A DNA stretch of 64,000 nt from Caulobacteraceae bacterium (GTDB taxonomy: Bacteria > Pseudomonadota > Alphaproteobacteria > Caulobacterales > Caulobacteraceae). How positions within the stretch are numbered: the stretch's first letter is position 1; each line of letters begins with the position of its first letter. Made by a program: the position numbers and the translations under genes. Positions 36,728 through 45,469 of the stretch are shown piece by piece. The stretch spans positions 1-64,000 of the forward strand of contig JAIESL010000022.1 in NCBI GenBank assembly GCA_019746095.1. Direction: 5' to 3'. The notes beneath the pieces were generated by a model. The model saw only the letters and a program-made list of their open reading frames with translations, ran no database searches and had not been told where the DNA came from.

Positions 36728-37977
36728 AGCATCTGCCCGGTCAACAAACGCGGGAGATCGCCCGTGGCGCCGCCGGCCTCGTGCATGAAGGCGCGGCGCA
36801 GGGTGGCGATGCGATTGACGGCAGCCATACCCAGGTTCCGGGCCAGGCGGATGGGGGGCAGGTCGTTGGAGAACAGTCGGACAAAGCCGTCAAAACCCGC
36901 AGCCAGGGCCGCATTGTCGAAGCGACGCCAACGGGCATAACGGTCCAGCACAGTCTCCGAACCGATATCCTCCCCCAGTCGAATGGCCCCGACCAGCACC
37001 TCGGCAAGGGCCGCGGCATCCTTCAGCCCCATGTTCAGCCCTTGGCCGGCCACCGGATGCACCGCATGGGCGGCATCGCCGATCAGGGCTGTGCGCGGGG
37101 CGGTCAGCTGCTCGGCCAGCTGCAGGGACAGGGGGTAGACGAAACGCGGTCCCACCACCGTGATATCTTCCAGGAAATCTCCGAACCGCCGCATCAGATG
37201 CGACTGGAACACCTCGTCCGAGGCCGTCCTCAGCGCTTCGCCGCGGCGGGTCGATTCGGTCCAGACCAGACTGGCGCGGCGTTCGGTCAGTGGCAGGATG
37301 GCGAAGGGGCCGGACGGCAGGAAGTATTCATGGGCCACATTGCCGTGGTCCCGGCCGAGGGACACCGTCGCCACCACCCCGCTCTGCTCATAACCCCAGC
37401 CGACCGTCTCGATACCTGCAGCCTTGCGAACCGGCGAGGCGCGGCCTTCCGCTCCTACGGTCAGCGGGGCCTCGATCACGGTGCCGTCCGCAAGGGTGAC
37501 ACGCGAAAGGGCCGGGCCTGCCTCGACCGCGACCACCAATTCAGGGGCCCGCACTTCAATCCCCGCCGCCGTCACCGCCTCCGAAAGCGCGACGCGGATG
37601 CGGCGGTTCTCGACCAGGTAGCCGAGAGGCTCACCATCGGTCCGATCGCCGATCTCGTCGGCGTCAAAACGCAGGAAGGCCGAGGACTGCGGGCTCGACG
37701 CCGCCCCGGGCCGCCGTCCGTCCGTAACCAGAATCCGGTCCATGCGGCAGGCATGGGGTCGGAGGGCCTTTCCGACGCCGATCGCATCGAGCATTCGGAA
37801 GGTGGAAAAGGCGATCGCCGTCGACCGACCGTCGAAACTGGGGGCCAACTGGGCGTCGAACGGCTGCGGGTCGACCAGAACGACCTTCAGCCCGCCCCGG
37901 GCCGCAGCCAGGGCGAACGTCGCCCCCGCCAGGCCGGCTCCGGCAATTATGACGTCGTAGCGGACGGGTTGTTTCAT
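36724..37977 (-). CDS. UbiH/UbiF/COQ6-family FAD-dependent hydroxylase
   Basis: This 417-aa flavoprotein monooxygenase probably hydroxylates the ubiquinone ring. FAD motifs are visible: 'DVIIAGAGLAGATFALAAARGGLKVVLVD' (GxGxxG) at the N-terminus, 'TVGAEGRASPVRKAAGI' (DG-type motif) in the middle, and 'ALIGDAAHAVHPVAGQGLNMGLKDAAALAEVL' near the end. Which ring position it acts on (UbiH, UbiF, UbiI or UbiL) cannot be settled from sequence alone. ATG 37977 is the start that begins the Rossmann motif. It is divergent from ftsK. Confidence 0.93.
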   Translation of the reverse strand: MKQPVRYDVIIAGAGLAGATFALAAARGGLKVVLVDPQPFDAQLAPSFDGRSTAIAFSTFRMLDAIGVGKALRPHACRMDRILVTDGRRPGAASSPQSSAFLRFDADEIGDRTDGEPLGYLVENRRIRVALSEAVTAAGIEVRAPELVVAVEAGPALSRVTLADGTVIEAPLTVGAEGRASPVRKAAGIETVGWGYEQSGVVATVSLGRDHGNVAHEYFLPSGPFAILPLTERRASLVWTESTRRGEALRTASDEVFQSHLMRRFGDFLEDITVVGPRFVYPLSLQLAEQLTAPRTALIGDAAHAVHPVAGQGLNMGLKDAAALAEVLVGAIRLGEDIGSETVLDRYARWRRFDNAALAAGFDGFVRLFSNDLPPIRLARNLGMAAVNRIATLRRAFMHEAGGATGDLPRLLTGQML

Positions 37978-38043
37978 GGCGCCGTTGTCGCGCTTCGGTG
38001 CCCGCGCGTCCAGCGCCGGAAGGTCGCGGATCGGGCTGGCTGG

Positions 38044-38058
38044 TAAACAGCCCCTTAA
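38044..38058. promoter_or_regulatory. Possible CtrA-type site in the UbiH-family/ftsK intergenic region
   Basis: TAAA-N7-TTAA differs from the CtrA consensus TTAA-N7-TTAA at one base. It lies 55 bp before the ftsK ATG in a divergent promoter region. CtrA controls many cell-cycle and division genes in Caulobacterales, so a role here is reasonable, but a single-mismatch short motif can occur by chance. Confidence 0.35.
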
Positions 38059-38112
38059 CCCTCCTCGCGCGACAACAGGGGACTGTTCCGTCTGTCCGGA
38101 GTTCGTCGCCGC

Positions 38113-40464
38113 ATGTCCGCCGCCCTCGCCATCGGCCAGCGCGCCTGGGTCAGCGCCCGCATCCTGTGGGGCGCGCCGATCGCGGTGAAATTCCGTGGTG
38201 TACTCCAGGCCCTGCTTGCCGCCCTTTTGCTGGTGGCACTGATCTCGTGGAATCCGGCCGATCCCAGCCTCAACGCGGCGTCCGGCACCGCCCCGACCAA
38301 CTGGCTGGGGCTGAACGGGGCCCTGTTCGCCGACCTGTTCATGCAGTCCCTCGGTCTGGCAGCCTGGCCCTGCGCCCTGCTGCTGATCGCCTTCGGCCTG
38401 GCGGCTGCGATCGGCGACGCCCTCCAGCATCGGCTGAAGCCCACCCCCGCGAAAGCCCTGGCCGCGACCTGCGGGGTTCTGGCCCTGTCAGCGGCCCTGT
38501 CGGCCCTTGCGGCTCCGGCGGCCTGGCCCCTCGCCACAGGCCTGGGTGGCCTGTGGGGTGACGCCATTGTCGGCCTGATCCGCTGGATGTGCGACGGACT
38601 GCGTCTGCCCGGAGCGCCGATCATCACCGGGCTTCTGTTCCTGCCCCTGGCCCTTTGGGGGATCGGCTATGCCGTCGGCCTGCGGATCTCCGACTTCAGC
38701 GAGGGCCTCGCCTGGGCGCGCGGGCTTCGCAGCCCCGCACCGCCGGCCCCGAAGTCGCGCCGTCCCGCGACCAAGGCTCCGCCCCGCCCGCGACCGGTCA
38801 TGGAGCTCGACGAGGGTCCGGATGTTCTCGAGCCCTCGCCCCCGTGGGAAGTGCCCGCCCCGGCGCGCGGCGCTCCCGAGCCGAAAGTCGCCGCCGCCCG
38901 GGCCCCGAAGCCCCGTCGGGAGGCCGATGACAGCCAGGCCGCCTTCGACTTCGTCCGCCCGTCGACAGGCTTCGACCTGCCGCCCCTTTCGATGCTGACC
39001 AAGCCGGCGAAACGCGTGGCCTCGGTCGATGAGGAGGCGCTGAAACAGAACGCCAAGATGCTGGAAGGCGTACTGCAGGAATTCGGCGTGCGCGGCGTGA
39101 TCGACCAGATTCGCCCGGGCCCGGTCGTCACCCTGTACGAACTGGTGCCCGCGCCGGGCGTCAAACATGGCCGCGTCGTCGCCCTGAGCGACGACATCGC
39201 CCGTTCGATGAGCGCGCGCGCCTGCCGCATCTCGGTCGTGCCCGGTCGCAATGCCATCGGCATCGAACTGCCGAATGCGAAACGCGAGACCGTCTATCTG
39301 CGCGACCTGCTGGCCTCGACCGAATACGACAAGCCGGCCCACCTGCTGCCCCTGGCACTGGGCGAAACCATCGGCGGCGAGCCCTATGTGGCCGATCTGG
39401 CGCGCATGCCCCACCTGCTGATCGCCGGCACCACCGGTTCGGGCAAGTCGGTCGGGGTCAATGCCATGATCCTGTCGATCCTCTACCGGCACAGCCCTGC
39501 CGAGTGCCGCTTCATCATGATCGACCCGAAGATGCTGGAGCTGTCCGTCTATGACGGCATTCCGCACCTGCTGGCCCCGGTCGTCACCGATCCCAAGAAG
39601 GCCGTCGTCGCCCTGAAATGGACCGTGCGCGAGATGGAGGACCGCTACCGGCGGATGTCCAAGCTCGGCGTGCGTAACATCGCCTCGTATAACGAGCGCG
39701 CCCGGGAGGCTGTGGCCAAGGGCGAGCATTTCGAACGCACCGTCCAGACCGGCTTCGACGAACAGGGTCGCCCGGTCTATGAATCCGAGAAAATCCGCCC
39801 CGAACCCCTGCCCTTCCTCGTCGTCGTCATGGACGAGATGGCAGACCTGATGCTGGTCGCCGGCAAGGACGTCGAGGGCGCGGTCCAGCGTCTGGCCCAG
39901 ATGGCCCGCGCCGCCGGCATCCACCTGATCATGGCCACCCAAAGGCCCTCGGTCGATGTCATCACCGGCACCATCAAGGCCAATTTCCCGACCCGCATCA
40001 GCTTCCAGGTCACCTCCAAGATCGACAGCCGGACCATCCTCGGTGAACAGGGCGGAGAACAACTGCTGGGCCAGGGGGACATGCTCTACATGGCCGGCGG
40101 CGGCCGCATCACTCGCCTGCACGGCCCGTTCGTGACGGACCAGGAGGTCGATGAGGTCTGCAAACACCTGCGCAGCCAGGGCGAGCCCGACTATCTCGAC
40201 CTGATCACCGACGATCCCGATGGCGACGGCGATGCGGCCGGGTTCGACGATGAGGGCGGCGGCTCGGGCGACGATCTCTATGATCGCGCCGTGGCTGTAG
40301 TCACCCGCGACCGCAAAGCCTCGACCAGCTACATCCAGCGTCGCCTGCAGATCGGCTACAACCGCGCAGCCTCCCTGATCGAGCGGATGGAGCAGGAAGG
40401 AGTGGTCAGCCCCGCCAACCACGCCGGCAAGCGCGACATCCTCGCGGGCCCACCGCCGATGTAG
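38113..40464 (+). CDS. ftsK: DNA translocase FtsK
   Basis: FtsK pumps chromosomal DNA at the division septum and activates XerCD recombination at dif. The 783-aa protein has four or five N-terminal membrane helices (about residues 30-190), a short Pro/Ala/Arg-rich linker, and the motor with Walker A in '[17 protein letters not shown]'. '[33 protein letters not shown]'-type motifs follow, then '[22 protein letters not shown]'. The C-terminal winged-helix gamma domain ('[31 protein letters not shown]') reads KOPS. The linker is far shorter than in E. coli, as is usual in alphaproteobacteria. Confidence 0.97.
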   Translation: MSAALAIGQRAWVSARILWGAPIAVKFRGVLQALLAALLLVALISWNPADPSLNAASGTAPTNWLGLNGALFADLFMQSLGLAAWPCALLLIAFGLAAAIGDALQHRLKPTPAKALAATCGVLALSAALSALAAPAAWPLATGLGGLWGDAIVGLIRWMCDGLRLPGAPIITGLLFLPLALWGIGYAVGLRISDFSEGLAWARGLRSPAPPAPKSRRPATKAPPRPRPVMELDEGPDVLEPSPPWEVPAPARGAPEPKVAAARAPKPRREADDSQAAFDFVRPSTGFDLPPLSMLTKPAKRVASVDEEALKQNAKMLEGVLQEFGVRGVIDQIRPGPVVTLYELVPAPGVKHGRVVALSDDIARSMSARACRISVVPGRNAIGIELPNAKRETVYLRDLLASTEYDKPAHLLPLALGETIGGEPYVADLARMPHLLIAGTTGSGKSVGVNAMILSILYRHSPAECRFIMIDPKMLELSVYDGIPHLLAPVVTDPKKAVVALKWTVREMEDRYRRMSKLGVRNIASYNERAREAVAKGEHFERTVQTGFDEQGRPVYESEKIRPEPLPFLVVVMDEMADLMLVAGKDVEGAVQRLAQMARAAGIHLIMATQRPSVDVITGTIKANFPTRISFQVTSKIDSRTILGEQGGEQLLGQGDMLYMAGGGRITRLHGPFVTDQEVDEVCKHLRSQGEPDYLDLITDDPDGDGDAAGFDDEGGGSGDDLYDRAVAVVTRDRKASTSYIQRRLQIGYNRAASLIERMEQEGVVSPANHAGKRDILAGPPPM

Positions 40465-40656
40465 CTCGCAACGCCGGGGCCCCCGCCGCGTTTGGGAACC
40501 GTCGTCTTCGCTTCGAAGCTGAACAAGGCTTCATCCCGCCGCCGGAATATGGTCAGGCTCGGGCCATGACCGCGCCTTTCGTGTTCCGCATGACGGCATG
40601 ATCAACAACCATCCCGATCCCGGAGCGATCCCGGGATGACGGAGGAGAAGACCCTG

Positions 40657-41289
40657 ATGACTGTTTCTCGCCGGGCGTTCGCTTTCGGAACCGCCGCCAT
40701 TGCGGCCATCGCCGCCCTCCCCGCGGCCGCCCAGGACGCGCTGTCGGCCGAGGACCGCGCCGTTCTGGCCCAGGCCCAGGCCTATCTGCAGGGCCTGACC
40801 TCAGCCCAGGGCAATTTCGTCGAGACCACGGGTGTCCAGCGCCGCGAAGGCCGCTTCTGGCTCCAGCGTCCCGGCAGGATGCGGTTTGAATACACCAATC
40901 CGGCCGGTCTTCTGGTCGTTTCGGACGGGTCGAACGTCAAACGCTATGACCCGCGTCTCAATGTCTTCCGCCAGGTGCCGCTTGGGGCCACGCCCCTGTC
41001 GACCTTCCTGGCACGCAACGTCCGCTTCGATCAGGGGGTGCGCATCGACCGGGTCACCCGGATGGCGTCGGGTGCCTTCGCCATCACCGCCCGTGATGCG
41101 CGCCGTCCCAATGAGGGCTCGGTGATCCTGTCCTTCGCCGGAAACCCCATCCGTCTGCATGAATGGACCATCCGCGACGCCCAGGGCGGCAGCACCCGGA
41201 CCCAGCTGACCTCCCTGACCCCGGCCTCCAACCTGGCCGGCAGCCTGTTCCAGCTGCGCGATCCGACCCGCCGCCCGGGCCGGAACTGA
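40657..41289 (+). CDS. lolA: Outer-membrane lipoprotein carrier protein LolA
   Basis: LolA is the periplasmic shuttle that carries lipoproteins from LolCDE to the outer membrane. The 210-aa protein has a signal peptide ending near ALPAAAQ. The LolA-fold markers are 'QGNFVETTGVQRREGRFWLQRPGRMRFEY', 'LVVSDGSNVKRYDPRLN' and 'PLGATPLSTFLARNV'. ATG 40657 is chosen because GGAGGAG at 40641-40647 lies 9 nt upstream. An in-frame ATG at 40636 overlaps that site and is unlikely. The 192 bp upstream hold only short inverted repeats (CATCCCG/CGGGATG). Confidence 0.93.
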   Translation: MTVSRRAFAFGTAAIAAIAALPAAAQDALSAEDRAVLAQAQAYLQGLTSAQGNFVETTGVQRREGRFWLQRPGRMRFEYTNPAGLLVVSDGSNVKRYDPRLNVFRQVPLGATPLSTFLARNVRFDQGVRIDRVTRMASGAFAITARDARRPNEGSVILSFAGNPIRLHEWTIRDAQGGSTRTQLTSLTPASNLAGSLFQLRDPTRRPGRN

Positions 41290-41344
41290 TTTCGCCTGGG
41301 GCGCGAACTGTGGCTTGACTTTTTTCGGCGACCGTGGCGTTTTC

Positions 41345-41456
41345 AACACAGGTCGGCGGAGCCGATCTGACCCGCCACGGATTTCATCCCCTTCCCAAGC
41401 GGCGAGAGAGAGACAAACCTCCCAGCGCCCGGTCCCCCCGACCGGGCGCTTTTTTG
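41345..41456 (+). ncRNA. Candidate small RNA between lolA and xth
   Basis: About 110 nt upstream of a very strong terminator there is a -35-like TTGACT at 41315-41320. The interval contains a perfect small hairpin (GGTCGGC 41351-41357, GGA loop, GCCGATC 41361-41367, one G-U pair). An unpaired tract follows with two C-rich blocks, CCCCTTCCC (about 41388-41396) and CCTCCC (41418-41423), which could pair with Shine-Dalgarno sequences. The terminator completes the unit. No open reading frame fits. The -10 region is weak (CGTTTT), so the exact 5' end is a guess. C-rich anti-SD motifs are typical of alphaproteobacterial trans-acting sRNAs. Confidence 0.6.
41425..41456 (+). terminator. Strong intrinsic terminator
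   Basis: A perfect 10-bp stem (GCGCCCGGTC, 41425-41434, with GACCGGGCGC, 41440-41449) encloses a five-C loop and is followed directly by TTTTTTG. It is the clearest Rho-independent terminator in the window. It ends either lolA transcription or, more likely, the candidate small RNA just upstream. Confidence 0.93.
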
Positions 41457-41574
41457 TTTAGGGGCGCTAACGCTCGCGAAGCGGTCGCTCGCGGCCTGAG
41501 CGCGAAGCCTGCGCTTGCGCGCGGGGCGCGTCGGGTCGAGAAGGCGGAGCCTTCTGACCGCGCCCCCGGAAAAC

Positions 41575-42369
41575 ATGCTTCGTATCGCCACCTGGAACAT
41601 CAACTCCGTCCGCCTTCGCATCGAGCAGGTCGCGCGCTTCGTCGCCGAGAGCGGGACAGACGTCCTGTGCCTGCAGGAGATCAAATGCCTGGAGGATCAG
41701 TTCCCCAGCGCCGCCTTTAAGGCCATGGGCCTGCCGCATCTGAAGATCGGTGGCCAGAAAGGTTGGCACGGCGTGGCCATTGCCAGCCGCAAGCCGATCG
41801 CAGAGGCACCCGTCCTCGACGTCTGCCGCGAGAAGCACGCCCGCTGCGTCGGCGTCGTGGTCGACGGCATCGAGGTGCAGAATTTCTACATCCCCGCCGG
41901 GGGCGACGTGGCCGACCGGGCGCTGAACCCGAAATTCGATCACAAGATGGATTTCTACGAGCGGCTGACTGCTGAGATGGCCGGGCGTGACAAGCAGCGC
42001 CCCCTCGTTCTGGCCGGGGACTTCAACATCGCCCCGGGTGAGAACGACGTCTGGAACCACCGCTATATGTCGAAGATCGTCAGCCACACCCCGCTGGAGG
42101 TCGAGACCCTGCGCCGGCTGCAGGCCGCCGGTGGTTTCGCTGATGTGGTGCGTGACCAGACCCCCGAGCCGACCAAACTGGCCAGCTGGTGGAGCTACCG
42201 CGCCGCCGATTTCCGCAAGTCGAACCGCGGCCTGCGCCTCGACCATCTGTGGACCTCGCCCGGCCTGACACCCGCAGTGAAGGCGGGCAGCGCCCGTATC
42301 CACGATACCGTCCGCGAATGGACCCAGCCCAGCGACCACGCACCAGTGACGATGGATCTGGAGGTCTAG
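41575..42369 (+). CDS. xth: Exodeoxyribonuclease III
   Basis: This 264-aa AP endonuclease/3'-5' exonuclease acts in base-excision repair. Family motifs are 'IATWNINSVRLRIEQV', 'DVLCLQEIKCLEDQFP' (Mg-binding Glu), 'VLAGDFNIAPGENDVWNH', 'GLRLDHLWTSPGL' and 'WTQPSDHAPVTMDL' (catalytic Asp-His). ATG 41575 starts directly at the conserved core. Its TAG stop overlaps the TAG of the convergent gene in a CTAG palindrome. Confidence 0.97.
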   Translation: MLRIATWNINSVRLRIEQVARFVAESGTDVLCLQEIKCLEDQFPSAAFKAMGLPHLKIGGQKGWHGVAIASRKPIAEAPVLDVCREKHARCVGVVVDGIEVQNFYIPAGGDVADRALNPKFDHKMDFYERLTAEMAGRDKQRPLVLAGDFNIAPGENDVWNHRYMSKIVSHTPLEVETLRRLQAAGGFADVVRDQTPEPTKLASWWSYRAADFRKSNRGLRLDHLWTSPGLTPAVKAGSARIHDTVREWTQPSDHAPVTMDLEV

Positions 42370-42737
42370 GGAATCCGTTCGCAGGCCGGAGCGTCAAAGA
42401 CGAACCGGGCCCCGGTCCTGACAAGATAAGGCACTTGCGTCCGCCACCACTCCGCTGCGGCGGGGGACCGTTCCATCAGGCTGGCGACCGCTGTGTCAGC
42501 CGCGACGACATAGCCCGAGACCGGCTTCGCACGTCCGATGGCCCCGAGAATCCAGTCGAGGACAATATTCTTTGGCCCGGTCAGGACACCGAAGCCAAAG
42601 GTCGCGACCGGTTCTGGCACCAGAACCGGCATCTCTACCCCGATCCACGCATCCCGCACCCATTCCGGTGCCTCGCCCTCCGGGCGCCGGACGATGCGAA
42701 TCCGGTATTCCGGATCGGACCAGGGTCCGCGGCTCAT
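42366..42737 (-). CDS. Conserved hypothetical protein downstream of cenR
   Basis: This 123-aa soluble-looking protein has no recognised domain. Visible features are an N-terminal 'PWSDPEYRIRIVRRPEGEAPEWVRDAWIG', a hydrophobic centre 'PVATFGFGVLTGPKN' and a single cysteine near the end. Its start overlaps the cenR stop by 4 nt, which points to co-translation with the regulator. Function unknown. Confidence 0.75.
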   Translation of the reverse strand: MSRGPWSDPEYRIRIVRRPEGEAPEWVRDAWIGVEMPVLVPEPVATFGFGVLTGPKNIVLDWILGAIGRAKPVSGYVVAADTAVASLMERSPAAAEWWRTQVPYLVRTGARFVFDAPACERIP

Positions 42738-43420
42738 GGCTGCAGCCGGTACCCGCCCGCGTCCGTCAGCAGCAGCCGTGCCTGGCCAGGCTCGGGCTCA
42801 ATCTTCTGGCGCAGGCGGTAGATGTGGGTTTCGAGGGTATGGGTGGTGACCCCGGCGTTGTAGCCCCAGACCTCGGTCAGCAACTCCTCCCGCGACACCG
42901 CCTTGGCCCCCGCGCGGTACAGGTATTTGAGGATGTTGGTTTCCTTCTCGGTCAGGCGAACCTTCTTGGCCTTGTCGTCGATCAGGACCTTCGCTGCCGG
43001 CCGGAACTCATAGGGCCCGATGCGGAAGACCGCATCCTCGGACTGTTCGTGGCTGCGTAGATGGGCACGGATGCGGGCCAGCAGGACCGCAAACCGGAAC
43101 GGCTTGGTGACATAATCATTGGCTCCTGACTCCAGCCCCAGGACGGTGTCGGAATCCGAGGACTGGCCAGTCAGCATGATGATCGGCGTCGAAACCCCGT
43201 CCTTGCGCAGCAGACGGCAGGCCTCGCGGCCGTCCATATCGGGCAGGTCGACGTCCAGCAGGATTAGGTCGGCCCGGACCTCGCGGCCCATGCGGACGCC
43301 TTCCGCCGCGGTCGAGGCCTGGACCGGCCTGAAGGCCTCGTGCAGCGCCAGCTGTTCGGCCAGGGCCTCGCGCAGGTCGTCGTCGTCGTCGATGATCAGG
43401 ATGGTCTTGGGCGTGGGCAT
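42734..43420 (-). CDS. cenR: OmpR-family response regulator CenR
   Basis: This 228-aa receiver plus winged-helix transcription factor has its acidic pocket at DDDDD (11-15), the phosphoacceptor D56 in LLDVDLPD, the switch residue in 'MLTGQSS', and the lysine in 'YVTKPF'. The output domain has 'LTEKETNILKYLYRAG' and 'VWGYNAGVTTHTLETHIYRLRQKIE'. Sequence and gene neighbourhood match CenR, the essential envelope regulator of Caulobacter, whose kinase CenK is encoded elsewhere in that genome. No kinase gene is adjacent here either. ATG 43420 begins the conserved MPTPKTILI. An upstream in-frame start would add 12 non-conserved residues. Confidence 0.9.
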   Translation of the reverse strand: MPTPKTILIIDDDDDLREALAEQLALHEAFRPVQASTAAEGVRMGREVRADLILLDVDLPDMDGREACRLLRKDGVSTPIIMLTGQSSDSDTVLGLESGANDYVTKPFRFAVLLARIRAHLRSHEQSEDAVFRIGPYEFRPAAKVLIDDKAKKVRLTEKETNILKYLYRAGAKAVSREELLTEVWGYNAGVTTHTLETHIYRLRQKIEPEPGQARLLLTDAGGYRLQP

Positions 43421-43482
43421 GGATACCAGAATGGCGAGCGTCGCCCGATCCGCCAAGGGTTTGGCCCGAAGCAGCGCGGTTT

Positions 43483-44202
43483 TCAGTCAATAGAGGGGGT
43501 CTCGGGGCCTTTTCGTTCCCCAAACAGCGACGAACCGACGCGGACATGGGTAGAGCCGAAGCGGATAGCGGTCTCATAGTCGCCGCTCATGCCCATCGAA
43601 AGGGTCCCGAGCCCGTGGCGGCGCGCCAGCTTTCGCAGAAGGGCGAAATGCGGGCCAGGGGCCTCATCGGCCGGCGGGATACACATCAGGCCTTCGACGA
43701 CCAGGCCGGCGGCGCGGGCATGGTCGAGCAGTTCGCCGATCCCCCCGGGCAGGACACCGGCCTTCTGGGGCTCGGCACCGGTATTGACCTGGATCAGCAC
43801 GCGCACGGTCTTGCCGGCGCGGAGACCCGCCGCAGCCAGGGCGTCAGCCAGCTTCGGCCGGTCCAGGGTCTCGATCATATCGAACAGGGCTACAGCCTCG
43901 GCGGCCTTGTTGGATTGCAGCGGCCCGATCAGCCTCAGTTCCAGCTCCGGGAGAGCATCAAGCCGATCGACCCAGCGGCCCTGCGCCTCCTGGACCCGGT
44001 TCTCACCGAACACCCTCTGGCCGGCGGCGAGCGCCGCATCGATGGCCTCAGGCGGCTGGGTCTTGGAGACCGCCGTCAGGGTCACGTCGCCCGGACCGCG
44101 GCCTGCGGCACTGCAGGCACCGGATATGCCGCACCGGACGCATTCAAGCCGCGCCGCGACAGTGCTGGACGGCGCAACGGGATCGGGAGAAGAGGAGATC
44201 AT
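43483..44202 (-). CDS. YggS/PLPBP-family pyridoxal-phosphate homeostasis protein
   Basis: This 239-aa single-domain PLP-binding protein helps control vitamin B6 and amino-acid pools. The PLP lysine is K47 in AVSKTQ. Other signatures are 'VFGENRVQEAQGRW', 'LRLIGPLQSNKAAEAV', 'LIQVNTGAEPQKAG' and 'LSMGMSGDYETAIRFGSTHVRVGSSLFG'. ATG 44202 gives a normal N-terminus but has no clear Shine-Dalgarno. Its first two bases overlap the opposite-strand ATG of the ThiE-like gene. Confidence 0.92.
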   Translation of the reverse strand: MISSSPDPVAPSSTVAARLECVRCGISGACSAAGRGPGDVTLTAVSKTQPPEAIDAALAAGQRVFGENRVQEAQGRWVDRLDALPELELRLIGPLQSNKAAEAVALFDMIETLDRPKLADALAAAGLRAGKTVRVLIQVNTGAEPQKAGVLPGGIGELLDHARAAGLVVEGLMCIPPADEAPGPHFALLRKLARRHGLGTLSMGMSGDYETAIRFGSTHVRVGSSLFGERKGPETPSID

Positions 44203-44851
44203 GAACCGGGCGAATGCCGAAACTCTGTGGGAAGTCGCCAGCGTCCTCGCACGGGACGCCGCCAAAGTCAGCCGGGCAAGGGATCAGGCACCCCCCAACC
44301 TGCCCCCTCTGTTGTTCCTTACCGACCCGGACCGGACCCCACGGCCGTGGGAAACAGCAGCGCGGCTGCCGGTCGGCTCGGGCGTACTATTTCGCCATTT
44401 CGGCCGGCCGGATGCGCGGGAGACTGCCCTGCGCCTGCGCGAGGCGACATGGAGCCGGGACGGCCTGCTGCTGATCGGGCTGGATGCGGAACTGGCCGAT
44501 TGGGTCGGCGCTGACGGTGTGCATCTGCCGGAGCGTGCCCTGGCCCGGGCCGAGACACTTGCGACCGAACGGCCGGACTGGCGGATCACCGGCGCGGCCC
44601 ATTCCCGGTCTGCCATGGGAATGAGGGGACTGGATGCCCTGATCATCTCGCCCGTCTTCCCGGCCGGCGGCGCATCGTCAGAGCGACCGACGCTCGGCCT
44701 GGAGACATTCAGGGATCACGTCGGGGCCGCATCCGGCCCTGTTTATGCGCTCGGCGGGATTGACGCCGGCAATGCGTGCAGCCTCATCGGCTCCGGTGCC
44801 TGTGGTTTGGCGGGGGTGGCGGCGATCCAGGCAGCGTTCGGGCCGGACTAG
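44201..44851 (+). CDS. ThiE/TenI-like TIM-barrel protein, atypical
   Basis: This 216-aa protein resembles thiamine-phosphate synthase: 'LLFLTDPDRTPRPW', 'GADGVHLPERAL', 'ITGAAHSRSAMGMRGLDALIISPVFP' and 'PVYALGGIDAGNACSLIGSGACGLAGVAAI'. The substrate-binding motifs are altered: the Q-x-R-x-K block is replaced by 'LFRHFGRP', and the GQ-D segment after GVHL reads PERAL. Thiamine synthesis by this protein is doubtful; a TenI-like or moonlighting role is possible. ATG 44201 has AGAGGAG a few bases upstream. No other thiamine gene is nearby. Confidence 0.83.
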   Translation: MNRANAETLWEVASVLARDAAKVSRARDQAPPNLPPLLFLTDPDRTPRPWETAARLPVGSGVLFRHFGRPDARETALRLREATWSRDGLLLIGLDAELADWVGADGVHLPERALARAETLATERPDWRITGAAHSRSAMGMRGLDALIISPVFPAGGASSERPTLGLETFRDHVGAASGPVYALGGIDAGNACSLIGSGACGLAGVAAIQAAFGPD

Positions 44852-45270
44852 AACCGGAAGATCGATTCCAGCCGGAAGCGCGGCGCAGCGCGGCGGTCAG
44901 TCTGGGCTGCACGGGCCGGATCACTCTCGGGCTCGGCCAGGCCAGCTGCGGCCCCAACACGCAGGCGGGGATTGACGCGGTAATAGGCCCCGGCCTCGAC
45001 ATCTCCGAGGTTGCTTTCGCGGCCGACAGGCTGGCTGAGGTTCAGGTCGAGACCCCAACGACCGCGTTCGGTGAAACGCAAGCGGGACGAACCGGGCTGG
45101 GCGGCTGCGGCCCGGGCGGCCTGGGCGTCGGTCAGGGACACGGCGGGCGCGCGGGCGCGTCCCGACGCGGCAGCGGCCTGGGCCGAAGCGGCGTCGGCCG
45201 TGGCCAGGAGCAGAAGTCCTGCGGCCAGTCCGGCGGTCAAAGCGCCCGATTTGCGCGTCATGCAGCGCAT
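44848..45270 (-). CDS. ntrZ: NtrZ-family periplasmic regulatory protein
   Basis: This 140-aa exported protein has a signal peptide of about 30 residues ending near ASAQ and a mature domain 'RLRFTERGRWGLDLNLSQPVGRESNLGDVEAGAYYRVNPRLRVG' ending in 'RFRLESIFRF'. This matches NtrZ, which in Caulobacter inhibits the membrane histidine kinase NtrY from the periplasm. The same neighbourhood (next to the DUF3576 gene and leuS) supports the call. No ntrXY genes are in the window. The stop is shared with the ThiE-like gene in a CTAG palindrome. Confidence 0.85.
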   Translation of the reverse strand: MRCMTRKSGALTAGLAAGLLLLATADAASAQAAAASGRARAPAVSLTDAQAARAAAAQPGSSRLRFTERGRWGLDLNLSQPVGRESNLGDVEAGAYYRVNPRLRVGAAAGLAEPESDPARAAQTDRRAAPRFRLESIFRF

Positions 45271-45469
45271 GTCTCGCCCTTAACGTCACGACGGGTCCGC
45301 CGCGATCAGGCTGCAAGTAGACACCGCTGGACAAGCAGGTCAACGAAACGACGTCGCCGCAACCCGGTTGAACGCGACTCTGGAGGACTCCTGTGGCGCG
45401 AGCGTCACGCGTTTTTGGGGAGTCGACCCCGATCACGCGGCCCGGCCGGGCTCCGAATACGTCTTCGCC

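Noticed and set aside
40591-40640. CATCCCG/CGGGATG repeats before lolA as an operator
   Set aside because: Short and imperfect, with no known regulator matching; could be chance in GC-rich DNA.
41280-41345. EcfG (GGAAC-N-CGTT) promoter for the candidate sRNA
   Set aside because: CGTT is present at 41338 but the sequence at the right spacing is TTGAC, not GGAAC. The GGAAC at the lolA end is too far away.
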